Shown in pieces: positions 1 to 7,982 of a stretch of 64,000 nt of DNA. The position numbers were made by a program, and so were the translations under genes. Location of the stretch: NCBI RefSeq assembly GCF_015352445.1, contig NZ_JADKPO010000021.1, positions 1-64,000 on the forward strand, read 5' to 3'. Origin of the DNA: Nocardioides agariphilus. Its GTDB lineage: Bacteria; Actinomycetota; Actinomycetes; Propionibacteriales; Nocardioidaceae. The notes beneath the pieces were generated by a model. That model saw nothing but the letters and a program-made list of their open reading frames with translations, searched no databases and was not told the DNA's origin. Numbering within the stretch: the first letter of the stretch is position 1; each line of letters starts with the position of its first letter.

Positions 1-99
1 GGCTGGAACGACCGCTCGCACCCGTTCGTATGGACCAAGACTGCCGACGAGATCCTCAAGAAGGCCAACCGGATGAAGACTTCAAATGCGCGGCACTAG
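1..99 (+). CDS. IS630-family-like transposase, C-terminal end (partial at window edge)
   Basis: The frame is open from base 1 to a TAG at 97-99 and encodes 32 residues. It contains WNDRSHPFVWTKTADEIL followed by a basic tail ending in RH. A Trp-Asn-x-Arg, His-Pro-Phe, Trp-Thr-Lys-Thr-Ala-Asp tail is characteristic of IS630/Tc1-type transposases of actinobacteria. The catalytic DDE core would lie left of the window, so it cannot be judged whether the gene is intact. It ends only 20 bp from the convergent stop of the serine recombinase, so it probably belongs to the same integrated element. Confidence 0.6.
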   Translation, partial: GWNDRSHPFVWTKTADEILKKANRMKTSNARH

Positions 100-119
100 C
101 ACCAGAACCCACTGTCTGG

Positions 120-1532
120 TCAACGCGGCTCGAAGAAGTCGATCACCAGATGCGTTCCGTAGAGGAGATCCTTCTTGCCCTTGCCGGGTCCAGTCATCGC
201 GATGCTCTTGCAGACGCGCTTCACGACGGGAGTGAACTTCTCGACATCCACATTGCCCTCCCCATCGTCGCTCCAGGCCCACAGCGTCTCCGTGTCCCAG
301 AACCACGGCCCGTCCCCTTCGCTGACGTGAGCAGTGAGCTCGTCAGTGATCTTGGCGATCTCGGTGTCAGCCTTGGCAAGGCCGGCGCGCAGTTGCTCGC
401 GACTCAGGATGCCCAGCGAGCGATCTTCGACCAACTCCTCCTTGCTTGACTCCAGGGCCTTCACGCGAGCCTTCAGCGCGTCTACATCGACCGTTCCAGC
501 CGTGGAACCCTGCGGGAGCATGTCCCGCCACTCCTCGACTCGCTCGATGACCTTCCGGGTCACCACAGAGTCAGCCCACTCGCTCGGAACGGTCGCACCG
601 TGGCATCCCCCGCACTGGTAGAACTTGTAGGTCCGCTCCCCCTTGGCGTTGCGCCTCCAGGCGGCTCTCACCGTGTGGTCGCACTTGGAGCACTTCGCAA
701 GCCCGGTCAGCAGGTTGGTCCGATGTCCGAAGCCGCCCGAGTTCTCGCCGTTGAGCCGTCGAGCCGGGTTGCTCAGGATGCGCACGACGGCGCGGAACAC
801 TTCCTCTTCCACGATCGGCTCCCATGCCGCAGGACCGACCTCTTCACCGTTGTAGAGGTAGATGCCAGCGTTCCGAGCGTTCAGGAGCACCGGGCGCAGG
901 CTTGACGCCTTCCACGGCCTGCCCGAGCGAGCGGTCACGATCCCGCACTGCTCCAGGTAGCGCACGCCAGCGGCGAGCGTCCCACCGTTCAGCAGGTCCG
1001 CGTAGACCTGCCGGAGAGCAGGTGCCTCGATCTCGTGGTGCGTCCCGTCAAGGTTGAAGCCGAGCGGTCGAGTCGGCCACCACGGGCGACCCGTCGCCGT
1101 GAGCCCTCCAGCGTCCACACGCTGCCTGTGAGCGGCCTTCTGGCGGATAGCTTTTTGCTCGCCCTCGTAGGTGCTCCACGCGGTCACCGTGCGGGCCACG
1201 GCGCGACCGGCAGGGGTGCTCAGATCGAACCAGCCGGCCTCCTTGGCGTAGACGTTCACGTTGAGCGCGATGACTCGCTCCAGGTCGCCAGAGACGCGCA
1301 GAAGCCGGTCCAGGTGCCAGCAGAGGATCGCGGTCGGCTTGCTTGCCAGCAGTCGCTCGAACTCGGGCCTCTCAACACCTGTCGTCGCACTCAGGTCGTT
1401 GTCGATGAAGACCTCGCTCACTGTCCACCCGCGAGCCTGGGCGTACTCTCGACACTCCCTCTCCTGCCGCTCGACGCCGAGTTCGTTGCCGCGCAGGTCG
1501 TAGGAGAGTCGGACGTAGATGCAGACCTCCAC
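120..1532 (-). CDS. Large serine recombinase (site-specific integrase)
   Basis: Predicted 470-residue integrase. The N-terminal resolvase domain starts at once with Tyr-Val-Arg-Leu-Ser (residues 6-10), so Ser10 is the likely nucleophile. A central 'recombinase' domain covers about residues 145-260. A zinc ribbon has Cys281, Cys284, Cys307 and Cys310. A probable coiled coil spans about 352-402, the usual order for phage or ICE large serine integrases. The GTG at 1532 was chosen because a GAAGGAG ribosome site lies 5 nt upstream and the resolvase motif begins at residue 6. The longer frame to 1616 adds 28 arginine-rich residues without similarity. The start faces a truncated DNA glycosylase gene, which suggests the attachment site lies just upstream. 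No excisionase is visible. Confidence 0.93.
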   Translation of the reverse strand: MEVCIYVRLSYDLRGNELGVERQERECREYAQARGWTVSEVFIDNDLSATTGVERPEFERLLASKPTAILCWHLDRLLRVSGDLERVIALNVNVYAKEAGWFDLSTPAGRAVARTVTAWSTYEGEQKAIRQKAAHRQRVDAGGLTATGRPWWPTRPLGFNLDGTHHEIEAPALRQVYADLLNGGTLAAGVRYLEQCGIVTARSGRPWKASSLRPVLLNARNAGIYLYNGEEVGPAAWEPIVEEEVFRAVVRILSNPARRLNGENSGGFGHRTNLLTGLAKCSKCDHTVRAAWRRNAKGERTYKFYQCGGCHGATVPSEWADSVVTRKVIERVEEWRDMLPQGSTAGTVDVDALKARVKALESSKEELVEDRSLGILSREQLRAGLAKADTEIAKITDELTAHVSEGDGPWFWDTETLWAWSDDGEGNVDVEKFTPVVKRVCKSIAMTGPGKGKKDLLYGTHLVIDFFEPR

Positions 1533-1578
1533 AGTCACTCCTTCAAGTAGTGACTGCAACCTTATCGTGCATGGACCT
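1533..1578. other. Probable attachment-site junction (attL or attR) of the integrated element
   Basis: This short interval separates the integrase start from the in-frame body of a truncated glycosylase-like gene. Large serine integrases normally lie next to attP, so after integration one hybrid att site sits beside the gene. Similarity of the disrupted gene begins at or just before the ATG-Asp-Leu-Tyr-Lys codons (1571 on), so the crossover core should lie about 1550-1575. The exact 2-bp core cannot be fixed without the other junction or an empty site. Confidence 0.5.
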
Positions 1579-1837
1579 CTACAAGCACGCCTTCCGCCTC
1601 TGGCCGCTGGTCTCATCCGACCTCGTCGCGGACTGCTTCGTGCTGGCCTGGGACGTCCGCGAGGTCGACATGCGCGCGTCGCCCTACGACTTCGGCGACC
1701 TCGGACTCGAGCCCATCCGGATCGAGACTCCCGAGGGGAAGCGCGGGTACGCCGCGTGGCAGCGTGAGTTCGCGACGCGGGCCGCCCCGCTGCGGCAACG
1801 ACTGGTCGAGACCTGCGAGGTCCTCCTACGCTCCTGA
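1550..1837 (+). pseudogene. 3' fragment of a 3-methyladenine-DNA-glycosylase-like gene, split by integration
   Basis: The open frame gives about 89 residues starting MDLYKHAFRL and including DMRASPYDFGDLG and a PIRIETPEGK segment. I recognise these as the C-terminal third of the actinobacterial protein of about 300 residues annotated as '3-methyladenine DNA glycosylase'. The rest of the protein is absent upstream, where the serine integrase begins in the opposite direction. Reading left of 1571 gives only element sequence. A GTG at 1550 could still allow translation of the remnant, but a third of the protein is unlikely to be active. The annotated family name comes from similarity, and the biochemical role is not shown here. 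The intact 5' part is expected at the far end of the element, outside this window. Confidence 0.72.
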
Positions 1838-1839
1838 GC

Positions 1840-2232
1840 GTGCGCGCGATCCATCACTTCGACCTCTGGGTCCAAGACCCTGCCTCGGCGACACCGGAGT
1901 GGGACTGGCTGTTCACCGGCTGCGGTTGGGCCCGCGACTTCGCCGACGAGGGCGGTGGTCGGTGGGTGCACCCCGACGGCACCTACACCTTCGTGGAGCG
2001 CTCCCCCGACCTCATCGACGAGAGGCACGACCGGCTCCGACCAGGCATCAACCACCTGGCCTTCACCGTGCCCGACCGGGCGACTCTCGACTCGCTGCGT
2101 GCGGCGTGCGAGGACAACGGCTGGGCCGAGCTCTACTCCTCCGACTATCCCCATGCGGGCGGCGACGACCACGTCGCGCTCTACCTGGAGAACTCCGAGG
2201 GCTTCGAGGTCGAGGTCGTAGTCGGCGACTAG
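1840..2232 (+). CDS. VOC (glyoxalase/bleomycin-resistance) family protein
   Basis: This 130-residue single-domain protein has the paired beta-alpha-beta-beta-beta layout of the vicinal oxygen chelate fold. It starts with a HHFDLWV strand containing a potential metal-binding His, has a central INHLAFTV strand with a second His, and ends FEVEVVVGD with a Glu in the final metal-ligand position. The GTG start lies 2 nt after the stop of the truncated glycosylase gene, so the two were probably co-transcribed before the insertion. The substrate is unknown. VOC proteins of this size can be lyases, dioxygenases or drug-binding resistance proteins, and nothing nearby decides between these. Confidence 0.8.
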   Translation: MRAIHHFDLWVQDPASATPEWDWLFTGCGWARDFADEGGGRWVHPDGTYTFVERSPDLIDERHDRLRPGINHLAFTVPDRATLDSLRAACEDNGWAELYSSDYPHAGGDDHVALYLENSEGFEVEVVVGD

Positions 2233-2275
2233 ACGGCGCACCCCTATCACCCGAGTCCGTGAGGCCTCGGCAGGA

Positions 2276-2962
2276 TCAGACGGGCCGCCGCAGCACCGAG
2301 ACGCCCAGCGCGAGGACCAGCACCATCATCGCGATCTGCACGAAGTCGATCGCACGGCCCGGGAGTGGCGCGAACTGGGCGAGCACCAAGACGACGTACG
2401 CCGCCAGGGCGGTCGAGGGAACCGCGCGCGCCCGGAAGAGGGCGGCCACCACCACCAGGCTCCCGAGGGTGAACGAGGCGAAGCCGGCCATGGTGGCGCC
2501 CAGCAGGTGGGGAACGTTGTCATTGGCGTAGTCGACCAGCTCACGGCCCGCGCCTTCTGAGATGCCGGAGGCGAACCAGGTGATGCTCGCGAACGCGAAC
2601 CCGCCCATCGCGAAGCAGATGCCGCCGACCGTCGTGATGGCTGATCCGACAAGGGCTGATACCCGTCCACGGCCGCGGACCAGGTGGCAGACCACCAAGC
2701 TCAACGTCACGCCGAGCACCGCGAAGGCGATGCCGTCGGCGAGCATCCCTCCCCATGCTCCGTCACGGACCGGGGCCAGGCGCTCGTAGTCGAGCACCTC
2801 GTCGGCGCTGCTGTTGTAACGGTCGCCCCACGGCGTACTGATGAGAAGGAGGGCGCTGGTCAGGGCCGAGGCGGCCAGGGCGCCTGCGACCACGCGGATG
2901 CGAGACGTCGTGACGCCATCGGTGGAGGCAGTCGAGGTGGCGGTACTGGAGGTGCTGGTCAT
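2276..2962 (-). CDS. Hypothetical multi-pass membrane protein
   Basis: Predicted 228-residue protein with a Ser/Thr-rich N-terminus (about 18 residues) followed by roughly six hydrophobic segments: near residues 24-44, 75-95, 105-130, 150-175, 185-200 and 205-222. The loop after the first segment carries NSSADEVLDYERLAPVRDG, which resembles the extracellular loop of uncharacterised actinobacterial integral membrane proteins. No catalytic motif is seen and I do not assign a function. It is divergent from the two-component system at 3072 and may be a target of it. That is only a positional guess. Confidence 0.7.
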   Translation of the reverse strand: MTSTSSTATSTASTDGVTTSRIRVVAGALAASALTSALLLISTPWGDRYNSSADEVLDYERLAPVRDGAWGGMLADGIAFAVLGVTLSLVVCHLVRGRGRVSALVGSAITTVGGICFAMGGFAFASITWFASGISEGAGRELVDYANDNVPHLLGATMAGFASFTLGSLVVVAALFRARAVPSTALAAYVVLVLAQFAPLPGRAIDFVQIAMMVLVLALGVSVLRRPV

Positions 2963-3059
2963 GCGCCGACGTTAGGAACGCGCAGGGATGCGGCGGATCG
3001 TGGCGACCGCCTGACTCGACCCCCGTGCCTGTACGGAGCCGTGGACCCCTCTGCGTCCC

Positions 3060-3065
3060 TACAGT
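3060..3065 (+). promoter_or_regulatory. -10-like hexamer TACAGT, leaderless-type start
   Basis: TACAGT lies exactly 6 nt before the ATG of the sensor kinase. In actinobacteria a -10 element at this distance places the transcription start at or next to the start codon. No Shine-Dalgarno sequence is present. Confidence 0.5.
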
Positions 3066-3071
3066 GCTCTC

Positions 3072-5039
3072 ATGTCAGGGGCTGACGTGTCGTGGGCCCG
3101 CCGCACCACCGTGGCGGCCGCGCTGCTGGCCGCCGTCCTCGTCGCTCTTGCCGGCGCCCTCACCGGCCTGGCCCCAAGCGCAGCAGCCCTGTTGACACTG
3201 GGGATCGCACTGGTCGTCGTCCCGACCTCAACGGCGCTCTCGATCCTCGTCGCACGTCGCCGGGACGGTGTCGTCGTCGCGATGCTGCTCGGACTGCTCT
3301 CGCTCTCGGTGGCGCTTGTGACTGCCAAGGAGGTCTGGCTGCGGTGGCTGGCTGAGGACGGCAGCCCGACGGCCTGGGCCTGGCTCGTTGCCATCACGGC
3401 TGAGAACGCCTGGTGGGTGCTCGCGACGTTCGGGCTGTTGCTGCTCTACTTCCCCGACGGTCGGCTGCCTTCGCTCCGGTGGCGATGGGTGCCGCCCACG
3501 CTCGTGGTGAGCGTGGCTTTCGTGCAGGCCTACGGGGCCTTCGAGCAAGCACCCTTTCGCCCACCGATGGAGAACCTGGCGCGTCCCTTCGGCTCACCCC
3601 CGTCGTGGCTGGAGTTCGGCGGGTTCGCCTTCTTCGTCATGCTGCCGCTGTTCGTCGCCTGCGCAGTCTCGCTCCTGCTGCGCTACCGGAGGTCCACGGC
3701 GACGCAACGTCAACAGATCAAGTGGCTGGCCGTGGCAGGAGTGGGGATGCCGCTCTACCCGCTCCTGTGCCTGCTGGAGATCCTGGTCTGGGGCCACGCC
3801 ACCTGGTTCAGCGGTTGCGTCGGCCTCGCCTCACTAGTAAGCACGCCCGTGGCCGCCGGCATCGCGGTGCTGAGGCACGACCTGTACGACGTCGACAAGG
3901 CGCTCGCCCTCGCGACGACCTGGGGCGTGCTCACGGTCGGACTCCTGGCGACCTACGCCGCCGTGTCGTCGGCCGCCGGCCTGGCCGTCGGCGACTCTCA
4001 CGTCGGTGTCGCCGTCGGTACGGCGGCCACCGCGCTGGTCTTGCTGCCCGGATTGCGCGTCGTACGCCGGGCGGTCGACGCCCGCACGTATCCCTTGCGA
4101 CGCGCGGCCCTTGCCGCCGTCGATCGCCTACACCGCGAGGTGAGCGCTGGTCGCGCGCAGCCCGAGCAGCTGCAGGAGGTGTTGCGCAGCGCACTGCGCG
4201 ATCCGGGTCTCCGCGTCGGCTACTTGGTGCCGGGATCCGCGACGTACCTCGACTCCTCGGGCGGCGAAGTACCTGACGACGGCGTGCCCGTCTGGCTCGA
4301 TGGCGAGCGCACCGGGGTCCTGGTGCGTGGTTCGGGTGTCGCATCGCTCGAGCTGCTCCGCGAGGTCGCAGATCGCTGTACCACCTTGGTCGAGGTGGTG
4401 CGGCTGCGCAGCGAGGTGGCGATGGCTCTCGAGCAGGCCCAGTCGAGCCGCGCTCGTCTCCTGGAGATCGGCTACGAGGAGCGTCGTCGCATGGAGCGCG
4501 ACCTGCACGACGGAGCCCAGCAGCGGCTGGTCTCTCTGGGCATGCGCTTGCGCCTGGCCCAAAGGCATCTCGACGACGGCACGGTCGAGGTCGACAACCT
4601 CCTGGACGAGAGCGTGGCCGAGCTCGGTACGGCGGTCGCCGAGCTGCGCCAGATCGCCCACGGCCTGCGACCGAGCAGCCTCGATGACGGCCTGCCCGCG
4701 GCCCTGTCCAACCTGGTCCGCGACCTGCCGCTGGCCGTCGACATGGACGTCGACGACGCACCGCTGCCTGACACGGTCGCGACGACGGCCTACTTCGTGG
4801 CGAGCGAGGCGATCACCAACGCCATCAAGCACGCGGACGCCACAAGGATCGAGCTGCTGGTCGTGCGCCGAGACGGGCAGCTGCTCGTGCGCGTCACCGA
4901 CGACGGGCGCGGGGGTGCGCGACTCGGCGTACGCAGCGGTCTCGCAGACAGGGTCGCCGCCCTCGGCGGCTCGCTGCACGTCGCGAGCCCCGAGGGCCAG
5001 GGCACCGAGGTGGAGGCTGCGTTGCCGTGCGCATCGTGA
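3072..5039 (+). CDS. NarL-type sensor histidine kinase
   Basis: Predicted 655-residue membrane histidine kinase. The N-terminal half has about eight hydrophobic helices (residues 8-330) with no large extracellular domain, suggesting intramembrane or ligand-in-bilayer sensing. A GAF-like linker follows. The HisKA_3 dimerisation motif ERDLHDGAQQR places the phospho-accepting His at about residue 479. The HATPase domain has an N-box Asn near 583 (EAITNAIKH) and a DDGRGG G-box near the C-terminus. Its last 13 bases overlap the response-regulator gene, so the two are translationally coupled and form one cognate pair. The signal is unknown. Confidence 0.9.
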   Translation: MSGADVSWARRTTVAAALLAAVLVALAGALTGLAPSAAALLTLGIALVVVPTSTALSILVARRRDGVVVAMLLGLLSLSVALVTAKEVWLRWLAEDGSPTAWAWLVAITAENAWWVLATFGLLLLYFPDGRLPSLRWRWVPPTLVVSVAFVQAYGAFEQAPFRPPMENLARPFGSPPSWLEFGGFAFFVMLPLFVACAVSLLLRYRRSTATQRQQIKWLAVAGVGMPLYPLLCLLEILVWGHATWFSGCVGLASLVSTPVAAGIAVLRHDLYDVDKALALATTWGVLTVGLLATYAAVSSAAGLAVGDSHVGVAVGTAATALVLLPGLRVVRRAVDARTYPLRRAALAAVDRLHREVSAGRAQPEQLQEVLRSALRDPGLRVGYLVPGSATYLDSSGGEVPDDGVPVWLDGERTGVLVRGSGVASLELLREVADRCTTLVEVVRLRSEVAMALEQAQSSRARLLEIGYEERRRMERDLHDGAQQRLVSLGMRLRLAQRHLDDGTVEVDNLLDESVAELGTAVAELRQIAHGLRPSSLDDGLPAALSNLVRDLPLAVDMDVDDAPLPDTVATTAYFVASEAITNAIKHADATRIELLVVRRDGQLLVRVTDDGRGGARLGVRSGLADRVAALGGSLHVASPEGQGTEVEAALPCAS

Positions 5040-5680
5040 TCGGTGAGGACTCCGCCTTGTTTCGCGAGGGTCTGGCCCGGCTGCTGGAGGACGCCGGGCA
5101 CGAGGTCGTGGGACGGGAGCCGGACGCGACCAGCCTCATCGAGACGGTCGAGCGTGAGGTGCCCGACCTGGCGATCATCGACGTCCGGATGCCCCCCGAC
5201 GGCACCGACGACGGGGCCCGCGCCGCCAAGCTGCTGCGCTCCCGGATGCCGGGCCTGGCCGTGGTGCTCCTGTCGCAGCACGTGGAGACCCGTCACTCGG
5301 TCGAGCTCGTCTCGCAGGGCAGGGTGGGCTACCTGCTCAAGGACCGCGTCTTCGACGTGGACGACTTCATGGACGCGTTGCGCCGCGTCGCCGACGGCGG
5401 ATCGGCCCTCGATCCCGAAGTGGTCGCCACCCTGCTCGGCCCGCGCCGAGAGGACGACCCACTCGCTTCGCTGACGCCACGCGAGCGCGACGTGCTGGCT
5501 CTGATGGCCGAGGGCCGCAACAACGTCGGCATCGCCCGCCGGCTGGTGCTCACCGACCGCACGATCGAGACCCACATCGCCAACATCATGGCCAAGCTCG
5601 GCTTGCTCGAGACCGGTGAGGAGCACCGGCGGGTGCTGGCGGTGCTGACGTGGCTGGGAGTGCGGCAGCGGGGGCAGTAG
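5027..5680 (+). CDS. LuxR/NarL-family response regulator
   Basis: Predicted 217-residue regulator. The receiver domain covers residues 1-120, with acidic pocket GED (residues 6-8), phospho-acceptor Asp52 in IIDVRMPP, and the conserved Lys in GYLLKD. The C-terminal LuxR helix-turn-helix begins LTPRERDVLALMAEG and continues through NNVGIARRLVLTDRTIETHI. The GTG start lies within the 3' end of the kinase gene, the usual arrangement for a coupled pair. The spacing indicates that the kinase at 3072 phosphorylates this protein. Target promoters cannot be named from the sequence. Confidence 0.92.
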   Translation: MRIVIGEDSALFREGLARLLEDAGHEVVGREPDATSLIETVEREVPDLAIIDVRMPPDGTDDGARAAKLLRSRMPGLAVVLLSQHVETRHSVELVSQGRVGYLLKDRVFDVDDFMDALRRVADGGSALDPEVVATLLGPRREDDPLASLTPRERDVLALMAEGRNNVGIARRLVLTDRTIETHIANIMAKLGLLETGEEHRRVLAVLTWLGVRQRGQ

Positions 5681-5779
5681 CCAGGGTCAGCGAACGAACT
5701 TCACGTACTGCCGGGGACCGACGCTCTCGTCGTTCGGGCCCGGAAGGAATGCTCGCGGACGAGCGGGAGCCGCGCAACG

Positions 5780-5785
5780 TATGGT
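5780..5785 (+). promoter_or_regulatory. -10-like hexamer TATGGT, leaderless-type start
   Basis: TATGGT is followed by 6 nt and then the ATG at 5792. There is no purine-rich ribosome site in the gap, consistent with a leaderless transcript. Confidence 0.5.
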
Positions 5786-5791
5786 CTGGAC

Positions 5792-6082
5792 ATGAGCGAG
5801 GTGGTGCCCCAGAACGTGCTCGCCAACTTCCTCGGCCCCGACGGCCGGCTGCACACGATCCCGTCCAAGCACGGCAAGCTGCTGGTCGTGCTCGACTTCT
5901 TGGCGCAGCGGTTCGAGCCGGGAGTGAAGTACCCCGAGGCGCGGGTCAACCAGATCCTCGGCGAGGTCCATCCCGACTTCGCGGCGCTGCGCCGCTACCT
6001 CGTCGAGAACGGCTTCCTCGACCGCGCCGACAGTGACAGCAACTGGGTCTACTGGCGCAGCGGCGGCACCTTCGATGTCTGA
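5792..6082 (+). CDS. DUF2087 family protein
   Basis: This 96-residue protein matches the DUF2087 pattern: a KHGKLLVVLDFLAQRFEPG helix, then YPEARVNQIL, then HPDFAALRRYLVENGFLDR, ending in a YWRSGG strand. Members are small winged-helix-like proteins, found alone or attached to transcription factors or acetyltransferases, and are predicted to bind nucleic acid. The biochemical role is not established. Its stop overlaps the ATG of the pentapeptide-repeat gene by 8 bases, so the two are one operon. Confidence 0.82.
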   Translation: MSEVVPQNVLANFLGPDGRLHTIPSKHGKLLVVLDFLAQRFEPGVKYPEARVNQILGEVHPDFAALRRYLVENGFLDRADSDSNWVYWRSGGTFDV

Positions 6083-6683
6083 GCCCGTCACGGGTGCGAT
6101 CACTGGTCGCACCTACTCCGGCGAGGACTGGTACGGCGACGAGCTGGTTGACGCGGTCTACGCCGGGTGCACCTTCTCCGACGTCGACCTGACCGAGGCG
6201 ACCACGCGCAACGTGGTCTTCCGCGAGTGCACCTTCCACAACTGCCGGTTCAACTCCTCCACGCACGTGAGCACTGCGTTCATCGCGGCCGACTTCCGAC
6301 GGTGCAACTTCTTCGACGCGACGCTGGAGGGATGCAAGCTCGACGGCTCGGTGTTCGCCGAGTGCACGATGCGGCCGATGAAGGTGCTCGGCGGCTCGTG
6401 GCGGTCGGTCACCCTCCGCGGCGCCCACCTCGGGGGGCTGGACCTGAGCGGCCTCGACCTACGGGAGTCCGACCTGTCGATGTCCGACCTCACGGCGACA
6501 GTGCTGCGCGAGGCCAAGCTCGACGGCGCGACGGTGCGCGAGACGACGCTGGTCAACGCCGACCTGCGCGGTGCCTCGCTGGCTGGTGTCGACCTGCGCG
6601 AGGCGAGCCTGAAGGACACCCGCCTGGACCTGCCGGGTGCCGTGCACCTCGCGGAGATCTACGGAGCCGTGGTCGAGCCCTGA
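6075..6683 (+). CDS. Pentapeptide-repeat protein
   Basis: Predicted 202-residue protein built almost entirely of A(D/N)LXX-type pentapeptides. Examples are [38 protein letters not shown] and [18 protein letters not shown]. Such repeats form a right-handed quadrilateral beta-helix that can mimic DNA. Length and Phe/Leu-centred repeats resemble Qnr/MfpA/McbG proteins that bind DNA gyrase, but gyrase protection is only inferred. The start at 6075 was chosen because it overlaps the preceding stop (coupled translation) and the upstream alternative adds only a low-complexity stretch. The 3' end overlaps the convergent bsaP gene by 25 bp. Confidence 0.85.
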   Translation: MSEPVTGAITGRTYSGEDWYGDELVDAVYAGCTFSDVDLTEATTRNVVFRECTFHNCRFNSSTHVSTAFIAADFRRCNFFDATLEGCKLDGSVFAECTMRPMKVLGGSWRSVTLRGAHLGGLDLSGLDLRESDLSMSDLTATVLREAKLDGATVRETTLVNADLRGASLAGVDLREASLKDTRLDLPGAVHLAEIYGAVVEP

Positions 6684-6886
6684 TCACGGGCTCGGGCACC
6701 GACGGTGCCGTGCTCCACGCACGTCGCCGACCAGCCCATCGGCGAGACCTGCACCTTCATGCGGCGGGCACACGATGCGCAGTACCGCGGCGGCTCGAGC
6801 TGGAGGAGCCGCGCGCAGTCCTCGTGGGGACCCTCCGCTGATGACCCGTCGACGGGCTCTCCGCAGCGACCGCAGTACGCCGGCAT
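6659..6886 (-). CDS. bsaP: Biotin synthase auxiliary protein BsaP
   Basis: Predicted 75-residue zinc-ribbon-like protein starting [11 protein letters not shown]. It has four CxxC-type or paired cysteines (Cys5/Cys8, Cys36/Cys39) plus Cys24 and Cys56, and a [19 protein letters not shown] segment. This matches the small protein encoded directly after bioB in mycobacteria and related actinobacteria, known to be needed for their biotin synthases to turn over, probably by supporting the iron-sulfur cluster that donates sulfur. Its ATG shares one base with the bioB stop (TGATG), so translation is coupled. The gene is easy to miss because the frame continues open into bioB and overlaps the convergent pentapeptide gene. 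Confidence 0.85.
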   Translation of the reverse strand: MPAYCGRCGEPVDGSSAEGPHEDCARLLQLEPPRYCASCARRMKVQVSPMGWSATCVEHGTVGARARDQGSTTAP

Positions 6887-7881
6887 CACAGGGTCTTCGC
6901 GAGTTCCTTGATCGGCATCTTGAGGTCGGCGAGCAGCTCGATGTCGGCGTCGGCCGGACGTCCGAGAGTGGTCAGGTAGTTGCCGACGATGACGGCATTG
7001 ATGCCGCCGAGCAGACCGTCGCGCGTGCCGAGGTCGCCGAGGGTGAGCTCGCGACCACCGGCGTAGCGCAGCACCGTGCGCGGCATCGCGAGGCGGAACG
7101 CCGCCACCGTGCGCAGCGCGTCGCGCGAGTCCATCACCGGCAGGTCGCCGAAGGGCGTGCCCGGCCGCGGGTTGAGGAAGTTGAGCGGCACCTCGTGGGG
7201 CTCGAGCTCGGCCAGCTGGACCGCCAGCTCGGCGCGCTGCTCGAGGCTCTCCCCCATGCCGACCAGGCCGCCGCAGCACAGCTCCATGCCGGAGTCGCGC
7301 ACCATCAGGCAGGTGTCCCAGCGCTCCTCGAAGGAGTGGGTGGTCACGACCGAGGGGAAGTAGGAGCGGGCCGCCTCGAGGTTGTGGTTGTAGCGGTGCA
7401 CGCCGATCGCTCGCAGCTCGTCGACCTGCTCCTGGGTCAGCATGCCGAGCGAGCACGCGACGTTGATGTCGACGGCCTCACGGATCGCGGCGACGCCGTC
7501 GCGGACCTGGGACATCAGCCGCTCGTCGGGCCCACGCACCGCAGCGACGATGCAGAACTCCGTCGCGCCGGTCGCCGCGGTCTCCTCAGCGGCCTTGACC
7601 AGCTGCGGGATGTCGAGCCACACGGACCGAACCGGCGAGGTGAACTGGCCGGACTGGCTGCAGAAGTGGCAGTCCTCGGGGCACCCGCCGGTCTTGAGGC
7701 TGATGATGCCCTCGACCTCGACCTCGGGGCCGCAGTGCTTCATGCGTACGGCGTGTGCGAGGTCGAGCAGCTCGGGGATCTGGTCGTCGGGCAGCTGGAG
7801 CACCTCGACCACTTCGTCGTAGGACAGTCCCTCGCCGCCGTCGAGAACCTTCGCGCGGGCACGCTCGAGGATGTCGGTCAC
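6886..7881 (-). CDS. bioB: Biotin synthase (radical SAM)
   Basis: Predicted 331-residue enzyme that inserts sulfur into dethiobiotin. The radical-SAM cluster motif is [14 protein letters not shown] (Cys-x3-Cys-x2-Cys). Further conserved stretches are [24 protein letters not shown], and a C-terminal [11 protein letters not shown]-like segment ([16 protein letters not shown]). The GTG at 7881 was preferred over the longer frame to 7944. A TATCTT hexamer lies 7 nt upstream as for a leaderless message, and the extra N-terminal residues ([12 protein letters not shown]) are unlike the family. It is the first gene of a bioB-bsaP unit divergent from bioAFD. Confidence 0.93.
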   Translation of the reverse strand: MTDILERARAKVLDGGEGLSYDEVVEVLQLPDDQIPELLDLAHAVRMKHCGPEVEVEGIISLKTGGCPEDCHFCSQSGQFTSPVRSVWLDIPQLVKAAEETAATGATEFCIVAAVRGPDERLMSQVRDGVAAIREAVDINVACSLGMLTQEQVDELRAIGVHRYNHNLEAARSYFPSVVTTHSFEERWDTCLMVRDSGMELCCGGLVGMGESLEQRAELAVQLAELEPHEVPLNFLNPRPGTPFGDLPVMDSRDALRTVAAFRLAMPRTVLRYAGGRELTLGDLGTRDGLLGGINAVIVGNYLTTLGRPADADIELLADLKMPIKELAKTL

Positions 7882-7982
7882 GCGCAGCAAGATAGCCCGT
7901 CTCGATGGTGCTCCCGGCGCCGGCCTCAGTGCCTGGACCGGCACGGAGGTGGCTCTGTCGCCCCTCCGTAGACTCAGCGCCG
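7882..7982. promoter_or_regulatory. Divergent bioB / bioA promoter region
   Basis: The 101-bp gap holds two opposed -10-like hexamers. TATCTT on the minus strand (7889-7894) lies 7 nt before the bioB GTG. TAGACT on the plus strand (7969-7974) lies 8 nt before the bioA ATG. Both messages would be leaderless or nearly so. I see no clear BirA-, BioQ- or BioR-type operator, so the biotin regulator is not evident. Confidence 0.55.

Noticed and set aside
1-1837. tRNA gene as attachment target of the element
   Set aside because: No tRNA-like cloverleaf was seen near the junction; the flanking sequence is a protein-coding remnant.
3413-4276. Long arginine- and alanine-rich frames on either strand inside the sensor kinase and at many other genes
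   Set aside because: They are shadows of real genes in GC-rich DNA: no starts with ribosome sites, Arg/Pro/Ser-heavy composition, and full overlap with genes of known families.
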